Below, in pieces: positions 44,745-55,144 of a stretch of DNA of 64,000 nucleotides (its first letter is position 1; the number at the start of each line of letters is the position of its first letter). Below the pieces are notes generated by a model. The model was not told the DNA's origin. It searched no databases and was given only the letters and a program-made list of their open reading frames with translations. The position numbers and the translations under genes were made by a program. The DNA comes from Oerskovia turbata (GTDB lineage: Bacteria > Actinomycetota > Actinomycetes > Actinomycetales > Cellulomonadaceae): assembly GCF_000718325.1 (NCBI RefSeq), contig NZ_JOFV01000015.1, forward strand, positions 1 to 64,000. Direction: 5' to 3'.

Positions 44745-45725
44745 ATGGCGTTGACGGCACAGGTGAAGGACGAGCTCGCGCGACTCAAGGTGGACAAGAC
44801 CTCCTGCCGCAAGGCGGAGGTCTCCGCCATGCTGCGGTTCTCGGGAGGGCTGCACATCATCTCGGGGCGCATCGTGATCGAGGCGGAGCTGGACACGGCG
44901 ATCGCGGCCCGACGGCTCCGGCAGACGATCAGCGACGTGTACGGACACACGAGCGAGCTGATCGTGGTCTCGGCCGGAGGGTTGCGCCGCAGCAGCCGGT
45001 ACGTCGTGCGGGTCGTCAAGGACGGCGAGTCGCTCGCCCGGCAGACGGGCCTGCTCGACAACCGTGGCCGTCCGGTGCGCGGGCTGCCTCCGCAGGTCGT
45101 CTCCGCCGGGGTCGGGGAGGCCGAGGCGGCGTGGCGCGGCGCCTTCCTCGCGCACGGCTCGCTGACCGAGCCCGGTCGCTCGTCGGCCCTCGAGGTGACG
45201 TGCCCCGGGCCTGAGGCCGCGCTCGCCCTCGTCGGCGCCGCGCGGCGCCTGGGGATCGCCGCGAAGGCGCGCGAGGTCCGTGGCGTGGACCGGGTCGTGA
45301 TCAGGGACGGTGAGGCCATCAGCGCGATGCTGACGCGGCTGGGGGCTCACGAGACCGTTGTCGTCTGGGAGGAGCGGCGCCAGCGCCGCGAGGTGCGCGG
45401 GACGGCCAACCGCCTCGCGAACTTCGACGACGCCAACCTGCGCCGGTCGGCGCGTGCCGCGGTGGCTGCCGGGGCCCGCGTCGAGCGGGCGTTCGAGATC
45501 CTGGGCCCTGACCTGCCGGACCACCTCCGCGAGGCCGGAGAGCTGCGGCTCGCCCACAAGCAGGCCTCGCTCGAGGAGCTGGGGCAGCTCGCCGAGCCGC
45601 CGCTGACCAAGGACGCCGTGGCGGGCCGCATCCGCAGGCTCTTGTCGACCGCGGACAAGCGGGCGGCCGAGCTCGGGATCCCGGACACCGAGGCAGGCCT
45701 GAGCCCGGACCTGCTCGACGTCTGA
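44745..45725 (+). CDS. whiA: WhiA sporulation/cell-division regulator
   Basis: A 326-aa WhiA. The N-terminal two-thirds is a degenerate LAGLIDADG homing-endonuclease fold ([40 protein letters not shown]); the C-terminal helix-turn-helix carries [18 protein letters not shown] and [20 protein letters not shown]. In Streptomyces WhiA works with WhiB on division genes; in non-sporulating relatives it is a conserved division regulator. GGGAGG 7 nt before ATG 44745 fixes the start. It precedes gap as in most actinobacteria. Confidence 0.96.
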   Translation: MALTAQVKDELARLKVDKTSCRKAEVSAMLRFSGGLHIISGRIVIEAELDTAIAARRLRQTISDVYGHTSELIVVSAGGLRRSSRYVVRVVKDGESLARQTGLLDNRGRPVRGLPPQVVSAGVGEAEAAWRGAFLAHGSLTEPGRSSALEVTCPGPEAALALVGAARRLGIAAKAREVRGVDRVVIRDGEAISAMLTRLGAHETVVVWEERRQRREVRGTANRLANFDDANLRRSARAAVAAGARVERAFEILGPDLPDHLREAGELRLAHKQASLEELGQLAEPPLTKDAVAGRIRRLLSTADKRAAELGIPDTEAGLSPDLLDV

Positions 45726-45817
45726 CTGCTCGGCACTCACGAGCCACGCACGAGCCACGCACGAGCCCAGGTCCGCCGGCTGTACGCCGACGCGAGGAGG
45801 CCCGGACGACACGCCGA

Positions 45818-45851
45818 CGAGGGGCGCGCGCCGCACGGCGCGCGCCCCTCG
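45818..45851 (+). terminator. Intrinsic terminator after whiA
   Basis: Perfect 15-bp stem CGAGGGGCGCGCGCC (45818-45832) with its complement (45837-45851), 4-nt loop. Confidence 0.75.
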
Positions 45852-45967
45852 TGCGGTCGCGACCGGTGCCCCCGTGTGACGTCGATCTCTGACCCCGGTC
45901 ACATTCCCACGGTGCGTCCAGGGGCGTCTCAGATCCGTCTCCAGGTCACGGGATGGGGAGCATTGGG

Positions 45968-45975
45968 TATAGGAT
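45968..45975 (+). promoter_or_regulatory. Candidate -10 of the gap promoter
   Basis: TATAGGAT, the most AT-rich hexamer-like element upstream of gap. No clear -35; upstream GGG may act as an extended -10. Confidence 0.45.
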
Positions 45976-46132
45976 CGGGGATGTCAGGTGACAAAGACGT
46001 GCTCCTTCACTGAGGTCTTCGGGACCCTGTTGAGTCGCAGCTGTCGCTGTGACCCTGCGAGATCCCCGGAGTCCACGCCGCGAGGCATCCAGTGGGGGAG
46101 TACTTCGCCGTTACCACCTACGTACGCCGTAG

Positions 46133-47200
<1,068 letters not shown>

Positions 47201-47229
47201 TCTCCGTCCTTCGTGACGTGAGGTGAATT

Positions 47230-47282
47230 CTGCGTCCGCGTGCGTGGCCGGCCCGGTTGGCCGCCCATGCACGCGGACGCAG
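47230..47282 (+). terminator. Hairpin between gap and pgk
   Basis: Perfect 14-bp stem CTGCGTCCGCGTGC (47230-47243) with GCACGCGGACGCAG (47269-47282) around a 25-nt GC-rich loop. No T tract; likely partial termination or protection of gap mRNA. Confidence 0.55.
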
Positions 47283-47332
47283 TCATGTGTGACGTGACCT
47301 GTTTCGACCCTGTTCAGACCAGGAGTGTGCTC

Positions 47333-48532
47333 ATGAAGACCATCGACTCCCTCGGCGACCTGCGCGGCAAGCGCGTGCTCGTCCGCTCGGACTTCAACGT
47401 CCCCCTCGACGGGACGACCATCACGGACGACGGCCGCATCCGCGCCGCGCTCCCCACGCTCAAGCGGCTGACCGACGCCGGCGCGAAGGTCGTCGTGACC
47501 GCGCACCTCGGGCGTCCCAAGGGTGAGCCCGACGCCAAGTACTCCCTCGCCCCGGTCGCAGCCCGCCTGGGCGAGCTGCTCGGCGCTCCCGTGACGCTCG
47601 CGGGCGACACCGTCGGTGAGTCCGCCAAGGCCACGGTCGCCGCGCTCGGCGACGGCGAGGTGGCGCTGCTCGAGAACATCCGCTTCGACGCGCGCGAGAC
47701 CTCGAAGGTCGACGCGGAGCGCGAGTCGCTCGCCGCGGACCTCGCGGCCCTCGCGGACGCGTACGTGTCCGACGGGTTCGGCGTCGTGCACCGCAAGCAG
47801 GCATCGGTCTACGACATCGCCAAGGTGCTGCCGTCCGCGGTCGGCGAGCTGGTCCTCAAGGAGGTCGACTCCCTCAAGAAGGCGACCGAGGACCCCGCGC
47901 GCCCCTACGTCGTCGTGCTCGGCGGGTCGAAGGTCTCCGACAAGCTCGGCGTCATCGCCAACCTGCTGACCAAGGCGGACCGCCTGCTCATCGGCGGTGG
48001 CATGGTCTTCACGTTCCTCGCGGCCAAGGGGTACTCGGTGGGCAACTCGCTCCTCGAGACGGACCAGATCGACACCGTGAAGGGCTATCTCGCGGACGCC
48101 GAGAAGGCGGGTGTCGAGATCGTCCTGCCGACGGACATCCTCGCCGCGGACTCGTTCGCCGCCGATGCTCCCTACGAGGTCGTGCCTGCGGACGCCATCC
48201 CCGACGGCAAGATCGGTCTGGACATCGGACCGGAGTCCGCCAAGCTCTTCGCGAGCAAGATCGTGGACGCCAAGACGGTCGTCTGGAACGGCCCGGCGGG
48301 CGTCTTCGAGTTCGAGGCGTTCTCCGGCGGCACCCGTGCCGTCGCGCAGGCCCTGGTCGATGCGACCGCGAACGGCGCGTTCACGATCGTCGGCGGTGGC
48401 GACTCCGCCGCGGCCGTGCGCATCCTCGGCTTCGACGAGGCCGGCTTCAGCCACATCTCGACCGGTGGCGGCGCGAGCCTGGAGTTCCTCGAGGGCAAGT
48501 CCCTCCCGGGGCTCGCAGTCCTCGAGGCCTGA
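47333..48532 (+). CDS. pgk: Phosphoglycerate kinase
   Basis: A 399-aa phosphoglycerate kinase, forming ATP from 1,3-bisphosphoglycerate. N-domain: [16 protein letters not shown] and [19 protein letters not shown]; substrate loop [16 protein letters not shown]-domain: [50 protein letters not shown] and the glycine loop [22 protein letters not shown] 7 nt before ATG 47333. tpiA starts 43 bp after its stop. Confidence 0.98.
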   Translation: MKTIDSLGDLRGKRVLVRSDFNVPLDGTTITDDGRIRAALPTLKRLTDAGAKVVVTAHLGRPKGEPDAKYSLAPVAARLGELLGAPVTLAGDTVGESAKATVAALGDGEVALLENIRFDARETSKVDAERESLAADLAALADAYVSDGFGVVHRKQASVYDIAKVLPSAVGELVLKEVDSLKKATEDPARPYVVVLGGSKVSDKLGVIANLLTKADRLLIGGGMVFTFLAAKGYSVGNSLLETDQIDTVKGYLADAEKAGVEIVLPTDILAADSFAADAPYEVVPADAIPDGKIGLDIGPESAKLFASKIVDAKTVVWNGPAGVFEFEAFSGGTRAVAQALVDATANGAFTIVGGGDSAAAVRILGFDEAGFSHISTGGGASLEFLEGKSLPGLAVLEA

Positions 48533-48575
48533 CCCCACCACCGCAGCCTCTCGGCTCACAGAAGGTAGACACACC

Positions 48576-49370
48576 ATGACTGATGCACGTACCCCGCTCA
48601 TCGCGGGCAACTGGAAGATGAACCTGGACCACCAGGAGGCCATCCACACGGTCCAGAAGCTCGCCTGGGCCCTCAAGGACGCCAAGCACGACTTCTCGGC
48701 CGTCGAGGTCACCGTCCTGGTCCCGTTCACGGACCTGCGCAGCGTGCAGACGCTGGTCGACGCCGACAAGCTCGAGCTGACGTACGGCGCGCAGGACGTC
48801 TCGCAGCACGTCTCGGGCGCCTACACGGGTGAGATCTCGCCCGTGTTCCTGAGCAAGCTGGGCGTGACCTACGTCGCGATCGGCCACTCGGAGCGTCGCC
48901 AGTACCACGGTGAGGACGACGCGCTCGTCAACGCCAAGTCGAAGGCCGCGCTCGCGCAGGGCCTGGTCCCGATCATCTGCGTCGGCGAGGCCCTGGAGAT
49001 CCGCAAGGCGGGCGAGCAGGTCTCGTACACGCTCGCGCAGGTCGACGGTGCCCTCGAGGGTCTGTCCGCGCAGGACGCCGCCAAGGTCGTCATCGCGTAC
49101 GAGCCCGTCTGGGCCATCGGCACGGGTGAGGTCGCCACGCCGCAGGACGCGCAGGAGGTCGCGGGCGCGATCCGTGCCCGTCTCGCCGAGCTGTACTCGG
49201 CCGAGGTGGCCGACGCCGTCCGCGTGCTCTACGGCGGTTCGGTCAAGTCCTCGTCGATCGCCGAGCTCATGAAGGAGCAGGACGTCGACGGTGCTCTGGT
49301 CGGCGGCGCGAGCCTCGACCCCGAGGAGTTCGCGAAGATCGCACGCTTCCAGTCGCACCACGGGGCCTGA
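48576..49370 (+). CDS. tpiA: Triosephosphate isomerase
   Basis: A 264-aa TIM-barrel isomerase of dihydroxyacetone phosphate and glyceraldehyde 3-phosphate. Asn-Lys of [16 protein letters not shown]; catalytic His in [16 protein letters not shown]; catalytic Glu in [20 protein letters not shown]; phosphate loop [17 protein letters not shown] and [14 protein letters not shown]. Length is standard (250-265). GAAGG lies 10 nt before ATG 48576. Last gene of the glycolytic trio before two strong hairpins. Confidence 0.98.
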   Translation: MTDARTPLIAGNWKMNLDHQEAIHTVQKLAWALKDAKHDFSAVEVTVLVPFTDLRSVQTLVDADKLELTYGAQDVSQHVSGAYTGEISPVFLSKLGVTYVAIGHSERRQYHGEDDALVNAKSKAALAQGLVPIICVGEALEIRKAGEQVSYTLAQVDGALEGLSAQDAAKVVIAYEPVWAIGTGEVATPQDAQEVAGAIRARLAELYSAEVADAVRVLYGGSVKSSSIAELMKEQDVDGALVGGASLDPEEFAKIARFQSHHGA

Positions 49371-49378
49371 GTCCCTCT

Positions 49379-49442
49379 GCTGCCGGGTCGCGCCGCACGG
49401 CGCGGCCCGGCAGCGTGGCCACCGCGCGAGCGGTGGCCTTTT
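49379..49442 (+). terminator. Double terminator after tpiA
   Basis: A first long stem (49379-49414) of about 16 bp is followed by GGCCACCGC (49417-49425) with GCGGTGGCC (49430-49438) and a TTTT run (49439-49442), the most classical intrinsic terminator in the window. Confidence 0.85.
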
Positions 49443-49633
49443 CTCGCGGTAGCCCGTCCGGCGGGCTGTCCCGACCGGCAGCATCGACCACCGGGCGGAA
49501 CGGTTCGTCGGATCGGGCCCGCGTCGCCTACCCTTGTCCTCGGTGCCGTACCTGTGCCTCAGGTCGGTCCAGGACACCCGTTGCGGTCCGCCCTCGACTT
49601 CTCGGGCGTGGACCCAGAGCCAAGGACGTACTC

Positions 49634-49876
49634 GTGGACGCGCTGCGCATCATCCTTCAGATCCTGCTGGTCATCACCAGCGGCTTCTTGACCCTCCTCG
49701 TGCTCATGCACAAGGGCAAGGGCGGCGGCCTCTCCGACATGTTCGGTGGCGGCATCTCGAGCAGCGCCGGCAGCTCCGGCGTGGCCGAGCGCAACCTGAA
49801 CCGCATCACCATCACGTTCGCGATCACCTGGACCGTCGTGATCGTCCTTCTGGGGCTCATCCAGAAGGTCAGCTGA
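49634..49876 (+). CDS. secG: Preprotein translocase subunit SecG
   Basis: An 80-aa membrane protein of the SecYEG channel. Two membrane helices (ALRIILQILLVITSGFLTLL and TITFAITWTVVIVLLGLIQK) flank a Gly/Ser-rich loop (KGKGGGLSDMFGGGISSSAG), the hallmark of SecG. GTG 49634 is chosen because helix 1 follows at once; a weak AAGGAC lies upstream. Position after tpiA is conserved in actinobacteria. Confidence 0.93.
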   Translation: MDALRIILQILLVITSGFLTLLVLMHKGKGGGLSDMFGGGISSSAGSSGVAERNLNRITITFAITWTVVIVLLGLIQKVS

Positions 49877-49953
49877 CCCGGCGCCGACGCCGTCGGCACA
49901 GGGTGTGGAACCGTTCCGGTACGCGGGCGGTCGGAAGTCAGGGGAGTGAAGTC

Positions 49954-50301
49954 GTGGCTGGTGGTAGTGCTATCAAGGGGTCGCGCGTCGGTGCCGGCCC
50001 GCTGGGAGAGACGGAGCGGGGCGACGTCGCCCCGCGTACCTGGGTCTCCTACTGGTGTGCCAACGGACACGAGACGCGTCCGAGCTTCTCGTCCGAGGTG
50101 GAGATCGTCACGCCCGAGACCTGGGACTGCCCGCGCTGCGGGCTCCCCGGAGGGCAGGATCCGGCGAACCCGCCGAGCGCGCTGCGCAACGAGCCGTACA
50201 AGACGCACCTCGCCTACGTGAAGGAGCGTCGCAGCGACGAGGACGGGGTGGCTCTCCTCGACGAGGCGCTCGCCGCGCTCCGGGCGCGACGCGGCCGCTA
50301 G
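49954..50301 (+). CDS. rbpA: RNA polymerase-binding protein RbpA
   Basis: A 115-aa actinobacterial RNA polymerase accessory factor that binds the principal sigma factor and stabilises open complexes. Basic N-terminal tail (AIKGSRVGAGPLGETERG), zinc-ribbon-like core RTWVSYWCANGHETRPSFS with CPRCGLPGGQDP, and C-terminal sigma-interaction domain NEPYKTHLAYVKERRSDEDG. GGGGAG upstream supports GTG 49954. The protein is a phylum marker, found only in Actinobacteria. Confidence 0.95.
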   Translation: MAGGSAIKGSRVGAGPLGETERGDVAPRTWVSYWCANGHETRPSFSSEVEIVTPETWDCPRCGLPGGQDPANPPSALRNEPYKTHLAYVKERRSDEDGVALLDEALAALRARRGR

Positions 50302-50364
50302 GACGCCCGTGCGGCCGTGAACGGTCTGCACCCACAGCAACAGCCCTCCGGGGCAGGTGTGACA

Positions 50365-50405
50365 GCACAGCGGGCCCCGTCCTTCCCGGACGGGGCCCGC
50401 TGTGC
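50365..50405. terminator. Bidirectional terminator between rbpA and pgl
   Basis: Perfect 18-bp stem, 50365-50382 with 50388-50405, 5-nt loop, between convergent genes. Confidence 0.82.
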
Positions 50406-50454
50406 TTCCGGCTGAGTCTGCTGCCCTGCGCAGCGCCGGCAGCGGCTCCGCGGC

Positions 50455-51243
50455 TCAGCGGCTCAGCGCGTGGTGCTGGCTCGCCGCGAGGTCGACGAGC
50501 CACAGCGTGCGCTGCGTGCCCACGGCCCCGGCGGCCGGGGTCGTCGTCACGGGGTCGCCCGCCAGGGCGGAGGCGACCGCGGGGGCCTTCTCGGCCCCTG
50601 CGGCCACGACCCAGACCTCCTGGGCCGCCTGGATCGCGGAGAACGTCAGGGAGACGCGCTCGGGCGGCGGCTTGGGGGAGTCGTGCACCCCGGTCGTCGC
50701 CCCGTCGGTGTCGAGCGCCGCGTTCCCGGGGAAGAGCGACGCGACGTGCCCGTCCGGGCCCATGCCCAGCAGGAGGACGTCGAACGCGAGGTGCGCGCCG
50801 CCGTCGGGCGTGAAGCGCGAGAGCTCGTCCGCGTAGAGCGCGGCCGACTCCTCCGGGGTCCCGACGCCGTCGCCCGGCGCGGGCATCACGTGCACGTTGT
50901 GCGGGGGCAGGGTCGGCAGGTGGTCGAGGAGGGCCTCGCGCGCCTGCGTCTCGTTGCGCTCGGGGTCGCCCGTGGGCAGGAAGCGTTCGTCGCCCCACCA
51001 CAGGTGCACGCCGGTCCAGTCGACGGCGTCGCGCACGGGGTGCGCCGCGATCGCCGCGAGCGAGCGGATCCCGACCGTGCCGCCCGTGAGGACGACGTGG
51101 ACGGGCGTGCGGACGGACTGGATGTCGAGGATGCGGGTCAGCAGCCGGGCCGCGACGGCCTCGGCGAGGACACCCGCGTCGGGGTGCACGACGACGAGGC
51201 GCGCCCCGTGCGCGCGAGCGTCGGCCCCTGCGCCGGCCGTCAT
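50455..51243 (-). CDS. pgl: 6-phosphogluconolactonase
   Basis: A 262-aa SOL/DevB-type lactonase, second step of the oxidative pentose phosphate pathway. Visible are VHVVLTGGTVGIRSLAAIA, the catalytic-region VHLWWGDERFLPTGDPERN and LLLGMGPDGHVASLFPGNAA, all typical of DevB. ATG 51243 overlaps the opcA stop as ATGA, so translation is coupled. Last gene of the tkt-tal-zwf-opcA-pgl cluster. Confidence 0.95.
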   Translation of the reverse strand: MTAGAGADARAHGARLVVVHPDAGVLAEAVAARLLTRILDIQSVRTPVHVVLTGGTVGIRSLAAIAAHPVRDAVDWTGVHLWWGDERFLPTGDPERNETQAREALLDHLPTLPPHNVHVMPAPGDGVGTPEESAALYADELSRFTPDGGAHLAFDVLLLGMGPDGHVASLFPGNAALDTDGATTGVHDSPKPPPERVSLTFSAIQAAQEVWVVAAGAEKAPAVASALAGDPVTTTPAAGAVGTQRTLWLVDLAASQHHALSR

Positions 51244-52157
51244 TCGACGATCCTCGCGAGACCCTTGGTGAGGACCTCGCCGTAGACCTCGTCGGGGTCG
51301 AGGCGGCGCAGCTCCTCGGTCAGGCACTCCTCGAGCTGGCGCAGCGGCAGCGAGATGCGTCGGTCGGGCTGGCCCGGCTGGGTCAGCGTCACGATGCGGC
51401 CGTCGGGCCGGGACAGCACGATCGGGCCGCCCTTGCGCTCGAGGGTCACCTTCGTGATGCCCGAGACGCCGCGGCGGCGGACCAGCTTGACCTGGCACTT
51501 GAGCTGCTGGGCGAGCCACGCGGCGAGGATGTCGACCGAGGGGTGGTGCTCCTCGCCCTCGACCTCGACGGCCGTGACGGACTCGTACGGCGGCTGGTCG
51601 AGCGCTGCCGCGATGAGGCCGCGCCACAGGGTCACGCGGGTCCAGGCGAGGTCGGTGTCGCCCGGGTGGTGGCTCCTGCTCAGCCGCTGGAGCGTCTGGA
51701 GCGACTTGCCCGCGTTGACGGCGTCGGTGATGCGGCGGTGGGCCATCTGGCCGACCGGGTCCGCGGACGGGTTGTCGGGCGTCTCCCGGGGCCACCAGGC
51801 CACGATCGGTGCGTCGGGCAGAAGGAGGGGCATCACGAGCGTGTCGGTGTGCGCGACGAGCGGGCCCGACGGGCGCAGGACGATGACCTCGCTGGCACCC
51901 GCGTCGCCGCCGATCCGGATCTGGGCGTCGAGCCGGGCCGACGTGCGCTTGTTCGCGGGCGCGACGACCACGACGCGGCACGGGTGCTCGCGCGAGGCGC
52001 CGTTGGCCGCGGCGACCGCGTCCTCGACGTCGGCCTCCTCGGCCAGGACGACGAGGGTCAGGACGCGGCCGAGGGCCACGGCCCCGCCCTCGTCGCGCAG
52101 CTTCACGAGGCGCTTGTTGACCGCATTGGTCGTCGTCTCGGGGAGATCGATGATCAT
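51240..52157 (-). CDS. opcA: Glucose-6-phosphate dehydrogenase assembly protein OpcA
   Basis: A 305-aa OpcA, an actinobacterial and cyanobacterial protein that activates G6PDH allosterically or by assembly. Start MIIDLPETTTNAVNKRLVKL; conserved central LLLPDAPIVAWWPRETPDNP and HPGDTDLAWTRVTLWRGLIA. Its place between zwf and pgl, overlapping pgl by 4 nt, is the standard order and supports the role. Confidence 0.94.
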   Translation of the reverse strand: MIIDLPETTTNAVNKRLVKLRDEGGAVALGRVLTLVVLAEEADVEDAVAAANGASREHPCRVVVVAPANKRTSARLDAQIRIGGDAGASEVIVLRPSGPLVAHTDTLVMPLLLPDAPIVAWWPRETPDNPSADPVGQMAHRRITDAVNAGKSLQTLQRLSRSHHPGDTDLAWTRVTLWRGLIAAALDQPPYESVTAVEVEGEEHHPSVDILAAWLAQQLKCQVKLVRRRGVSGITKVTLERKGGPIVLSRPDGRIVTLTQPGQPDRRISLPLRQLEECLTEELRRLDPDEVYGEVLTKGLARIVE

Positions 52158-52224
52158 GGGGTGAGGCTCCAGTTCGAGGTCCGGCCGGGGATCCGGGACA
52201 GGCGGGAGGTCGGTGCGTTCACTG

Positions 52225-53766
52225 TCACGGTCGCCGCCAGGTGCGTCCGTCGCGGGCCATCATCTCGTCGGCCGACTCGGGACCCCACGTCCCGGAGCGG
52301 TACGCGTCCGGCGAGCCCTTGGACTCCCAGTACGCCGTGATGGGGTCGAGGATCTTCCAGGAGAGCTCGACCTCCTCGTGGCTCGGGAAGAGCGGCGGGT
52401 CGCCCAGCAGGACGTCGAGGATGAGGCGCTCGTAGGCCTCGGGGGAGGACTCGGTGAACGCGTGCCCGTAGCCGAAGTCCATCGTGACGTCGCGGACCTC
52501 CATGGCGGTGCCGGGGACCTTCGCGCCGAAGCGGATCGTGACGCCTTCGTCGGGCTGGACCCGGATCACGAGCGCGTTCTTGCCGAGCTCGGACGTCGCG
52601 GAGGACTCGAACGGCAGGTGCGGGGCCGACTTGAAGACGACGGCGATCTCCGTCACGCGCCGCCCCAGGCGCTTGCCCGTGCGCAGGTAGAACGGCACGC
52701 CGGCCCAGCGACGGTTGTCGATGTCGACGCGGATCGCGGCGAACGTCTCGGTCGCGGAGTCGGGCGAGATGCCGTCCTCCTCGAGGTACCCGACGACCTC
52801 CTCGCCACCCTGCCACCCAGCCGAGTACTGGCCGCGCGAGGTGTGACGGCCCAGGTCGCGCGGGAGGCGCACGGCCGAGAGCACCTTGAGCTTCTCGGCC
52901 CGCAGCGACTCGGCGTCGAACGACACGGGCTCCTCCATCGCGGTGAGTGCGAGGAGCTGGACGAGGTGGTTCTGGATGACGTCGCGCGCGGCGCCGATCC
53001 CGTCGTAGTAGCCCGCACGGCCACCGATGCCGATGTCCTCGGCCATGGTGATCTGGACGTGGTCGACGTAGTGCGCGTTCCAGATGGGCTCGTAGAGCTG
53101 GTTGGCGAACCGCAGCGCCAGCATGTTCTGGACGGTCTCCTTGCCCAGGTAGTGGTCGATGCGGAAGACCGAGTCGGGGTCGAAGACCTTCGAGACCACG
53201 TCGTTGAGCTCGCGGGCGCTGTGCAGGTCGTGACCGAACGGCTTCTCGATGACGACGCGACGCCAGGCGTCCTCGCTCGAGCGCGACAGGCCCGACTGCG
53301 AGAGCTGCTCGCAGACCAGCGGGAACGCGCTCGGGGGGACGGACAGGTAGAACGCGTGGTTGCCGCCCGTGCCGCGCTCCTTGTCGAGGTCCTCGACCGT
53401 GGCGCGCAGGCGCTCGAACGCCTGCTCGTCGTCGAACTCGCCCTGGACGAACCGGATGCCCTCGGCGAGCTGCTTCCAGGTCGCCTCGCGGAACGGCGTG
53501 CGCGCGTACTGCTTGACGGCGTCGTGGACGACCTGGGCGAAGTCCTGGTCCTCCCAGTCGCGCCGGGCGAACCCCGTGAGCGCGAAGCCGGGCGGGAGGA
53601 GCCCGCGGTTGGCGAGGTCGTACACGGCGGGCATGAGCTTCTTGCGGGCGAGGTCACCCGTGACACCGAAGATGACCAGGCCGCAGGGCCCGGCGATGCG
53701 GGGGAGTCGAAGGTCACGCGGGTCGCGCAGCGGGTTGTGCTCTGCGCTGATCTTTGCCGGTCTCAA
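52225..53766 (-). CDS. zwf: Glucose-6-phosphate 1-dehydrogenase
   Basis: A 513-aa G6PDH that makes 6-phosphogluconolactone and NADPH. Nucleotide loop LVIFGVTGDLARKKLMPAVY; active-site FRIDHYLGKETVQNML with catalytic His; and substrate-binding GYYDGIGAARDVIQNHLVQL. TTG 53766 gives the family's conserved start (KISAEHNPLRDPRDLRLPRI); no better start exists within 100 bp. Followed by opcA after 67 bp. Confidence 0.96.
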   Translation of the reverse strand: MRPAKISAEHNPLRDPRDLRLPRIAGPCGLVIFGVTGDLARKKLMPAVYDLANRGLLPPGFALTGFARRDWEDQDFAQVVHDAVKQYARTPFREATWKQLAEGIRFVQGEFDDEQAFERLRATVEDLDKERGTGGNHAFYLSVPPSAFPLVCEQLSQSGLSRSSEDAWRRVVIEKPFGHDLHSARELNDVVSKVFDPDSVFRIDHYLGKETVQNMLALRFANQLYEPIWNAHYVDHVQITMAEDIGIGGRAGYYDGIGAARDVIQNHLVQLLALTAMEEPVSFDAESLRAEKLKVLSAVRLPRDLGRHTSRGQYSAGWQGGEEVVGYLEEDGISPDSATETFAAIRVDIDNRRWAGVPFYLRTGKRLGRRVTEIAVVFKSAPHLPFESSATSELGKNALVIRVQPDEGVTIRFGAKVPGTAMEVRDVTMDFGYGHAFTESSPEAYERLILDVLLGDPPLFPSHEEVELSWKILDPITAYWESKGSPDAYRSGTWGPESADEMMARDGRTWRRP

Positions 53767-53833
53767 CTGATGTCACCGTTCTCGTCGGCGTGGGCTGGAA
53801 TGGTCGAAAGGTCCGTCCGAGGGACCGGGACAG

Positions 53834-53839
53834 AGCCTA
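53834..53839 (-). promoter_or_regulatory. Candidate -10 of a zwf promoter
   Basis: TAGGCT on the minus strand, about 68 nt before the zwf start, in the 148-bp gap after tal. It could give zwf-opcA-pgl a separate promoter. Confidence 0.35.
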
Positions 53840-53914
53840 GGCGGTGGTCGGTACGTGGTCCGTGGGCGTCCACGACCGTGTCCACCGTCGAGGGGCCTGG
53901 GTGGAGGGTGCGGG

Positions 53915-55054
53915 TCACGACGCGCCGCGGGCCGCGCGGGCCAGGCCGTCGTCGACCGTCGCGAGCAGGTCGGACCAGCTCGCCTCGAACTTCTCGACGC
54001 CCTCGTCCTCGAGGCGCTGGGTGACCTCGACGAGCGAGACCCCGAACGACTCGATGGTCTCCAGGACCGAGCGCGAGGCCGTGTAGGTGCCCGCGACGGT
54101 GTTCCCGAGCACGACACCGTGGTCGGCGAACGCGTCGAGCGTGGCCTGCGGCATGGTGTTCACGACGCCGGGGGCGACGAGCTCGTCGACGTACATGGTG
54201 TCGCGGTAGTCGGGGTTCTTGACGCCCGTCGAGGCCCACAGGGGGCGCTGCGGGTGGGCGCCCGCGGCCTCGAGTGCGCGCCAGCGGTCGGTCTGGACGA
54301 CCTGCTCGTACGCCTCGTACGCGAGCCGTGCGTTGGCGATCGCGGCGCGTCCGCGCAGGTCGAGGGCCTCGGGGGTGCCGATCGCGGTCAGCGCCGAGTC
54401 GACGGCCGAGTCGACGCGCGAGACGAAGAACGACGCGACCGACGCGATGCGTGTCACGTCGTGCCCGGCGTCGCGCGCCTGCTCGAGGCCGGACAGGAAC
54501 GCGTCCATGACCTGGCGGTAGCGGGCGAGGGAGAAGATGAGCGTCACGTTGACGCTGATGCCCTGCGCGAGCGTGCGCTCGATCGCGTCGAGCCCCTCGA
54601 CGGTCGCGGGGATCTTGATGAGGACGTTGGGGCGGTCGACCGTGCGCCACAGGCGGACGGCGGTCGCGACGGTGGCGTCGGCGTCGCGCGCCAGGCGAGG
54701 GTCGACCTCGATCGACACGCGGCCGTCGACGCCGTCGGTCGCGTCGTGCACGGGCCGCAGGACCTCGGCCGCGGCGCGCACGTCGTCCGTCGTGATCTGC
54801 TCGACCGCGGCCTCGACGTCGGTCCCGGCGGCAGCGAGCTCGGCGAGCTGGGCGTCGTAGGCGTCGCCCGTCGCGAGCGCGCCCGCGAAGATCGTGGGGT
54901 TGGTCGTGACGCCGACGACGGCGCGTGAGGTGGTGAGGTCGGCGAGCCCACCGCTGCGCAACCGTTCGCGGGAGAGGTCGTCCAACCAGATGGAGACACC
55001 TGCCTCCGACAGCTCGCGGACGGGTGCTGGTGCTGCGCTGTGGTGCACGGTCAC
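53915..55054 (-). CDS. tal: Transaldolase
   Basis: A 379-aa transaldolase of the longer TalB-like actinobacterial (class II subfamily) type, moving dihydroxyacetone units between sugar phosphates. Start [20 protein letters not shown]; catalytic Lys in [36 protein letters not shown]; and phosphate-site [26 protein letters not shown] upstream of GTG 55054. It follows tkt after a strong hairpin and precedes zwf; the pgi gene found here in some relatives is absent. Confidence 0.95.
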   Translation of the reverse strand: MTVHHSAAPAPVRELSEAGVSIWLDDLSRERLRSGGLADLTTSRAVVGVTTNPTIFAGALATGDAYDAQLAELAAAGTDVEAAVEQITTDDVRAAAEVLRPVHDATDGVDGRVSIEVDPRLARDADATVATAVRLWRTVDRPNVLIKIPATVEGLDAIERTLAQGISVNVTLIFSLARYRQVMDAFLSGLEQARDAGHDVTRIASVASFFVSRVDSAVDSALTAIGTPEALDLRGRAAIANARLAYEAYEQVVQTDRWRALEAAGAHPQRPLWASTGVKNPDYRDTMYVDELVAPGVVNTMPQATLDAFADHGVVLGNTVAGTYTASRSVLETIESFGVSLVEVTQRLEDEGVEKFEASWSDLLATVDDGLARAARGAS

Positions 55055-55096
55055 GGTTCTCCCTCTCGTCGTCTGGCGTCCGTCCTCACGGACGTC

Positions 55097-55131
55097 CCAG
55101 GAGGGGGCGGGCGGGACCCGCCCCCTCCTGG
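55097..55131 (-). terminator. Hairpin between tkt and tal
   Basis: Perfect 15-bp stem CCAGGAGGGGGCGGG (55097-55111) with CCCGCCCCCTCCTGG (55117-55131), 5-nt loop, 13 bp beyond the tkt stop. It may reduce tal and zwf expression relative to tkt. Confidence 0.68.
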
Positions 55132-55144
55132 AATCTACGGATGG

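Noticed and set aside
45739..45768. ACGAGCCACGC tandem repeat after whiA as a CRISPR-like or iteron array
   Set aside because: Only 2.7 directly abutting 11-bp copies with no spacers and no replication gene nearby; likely a slippage product.
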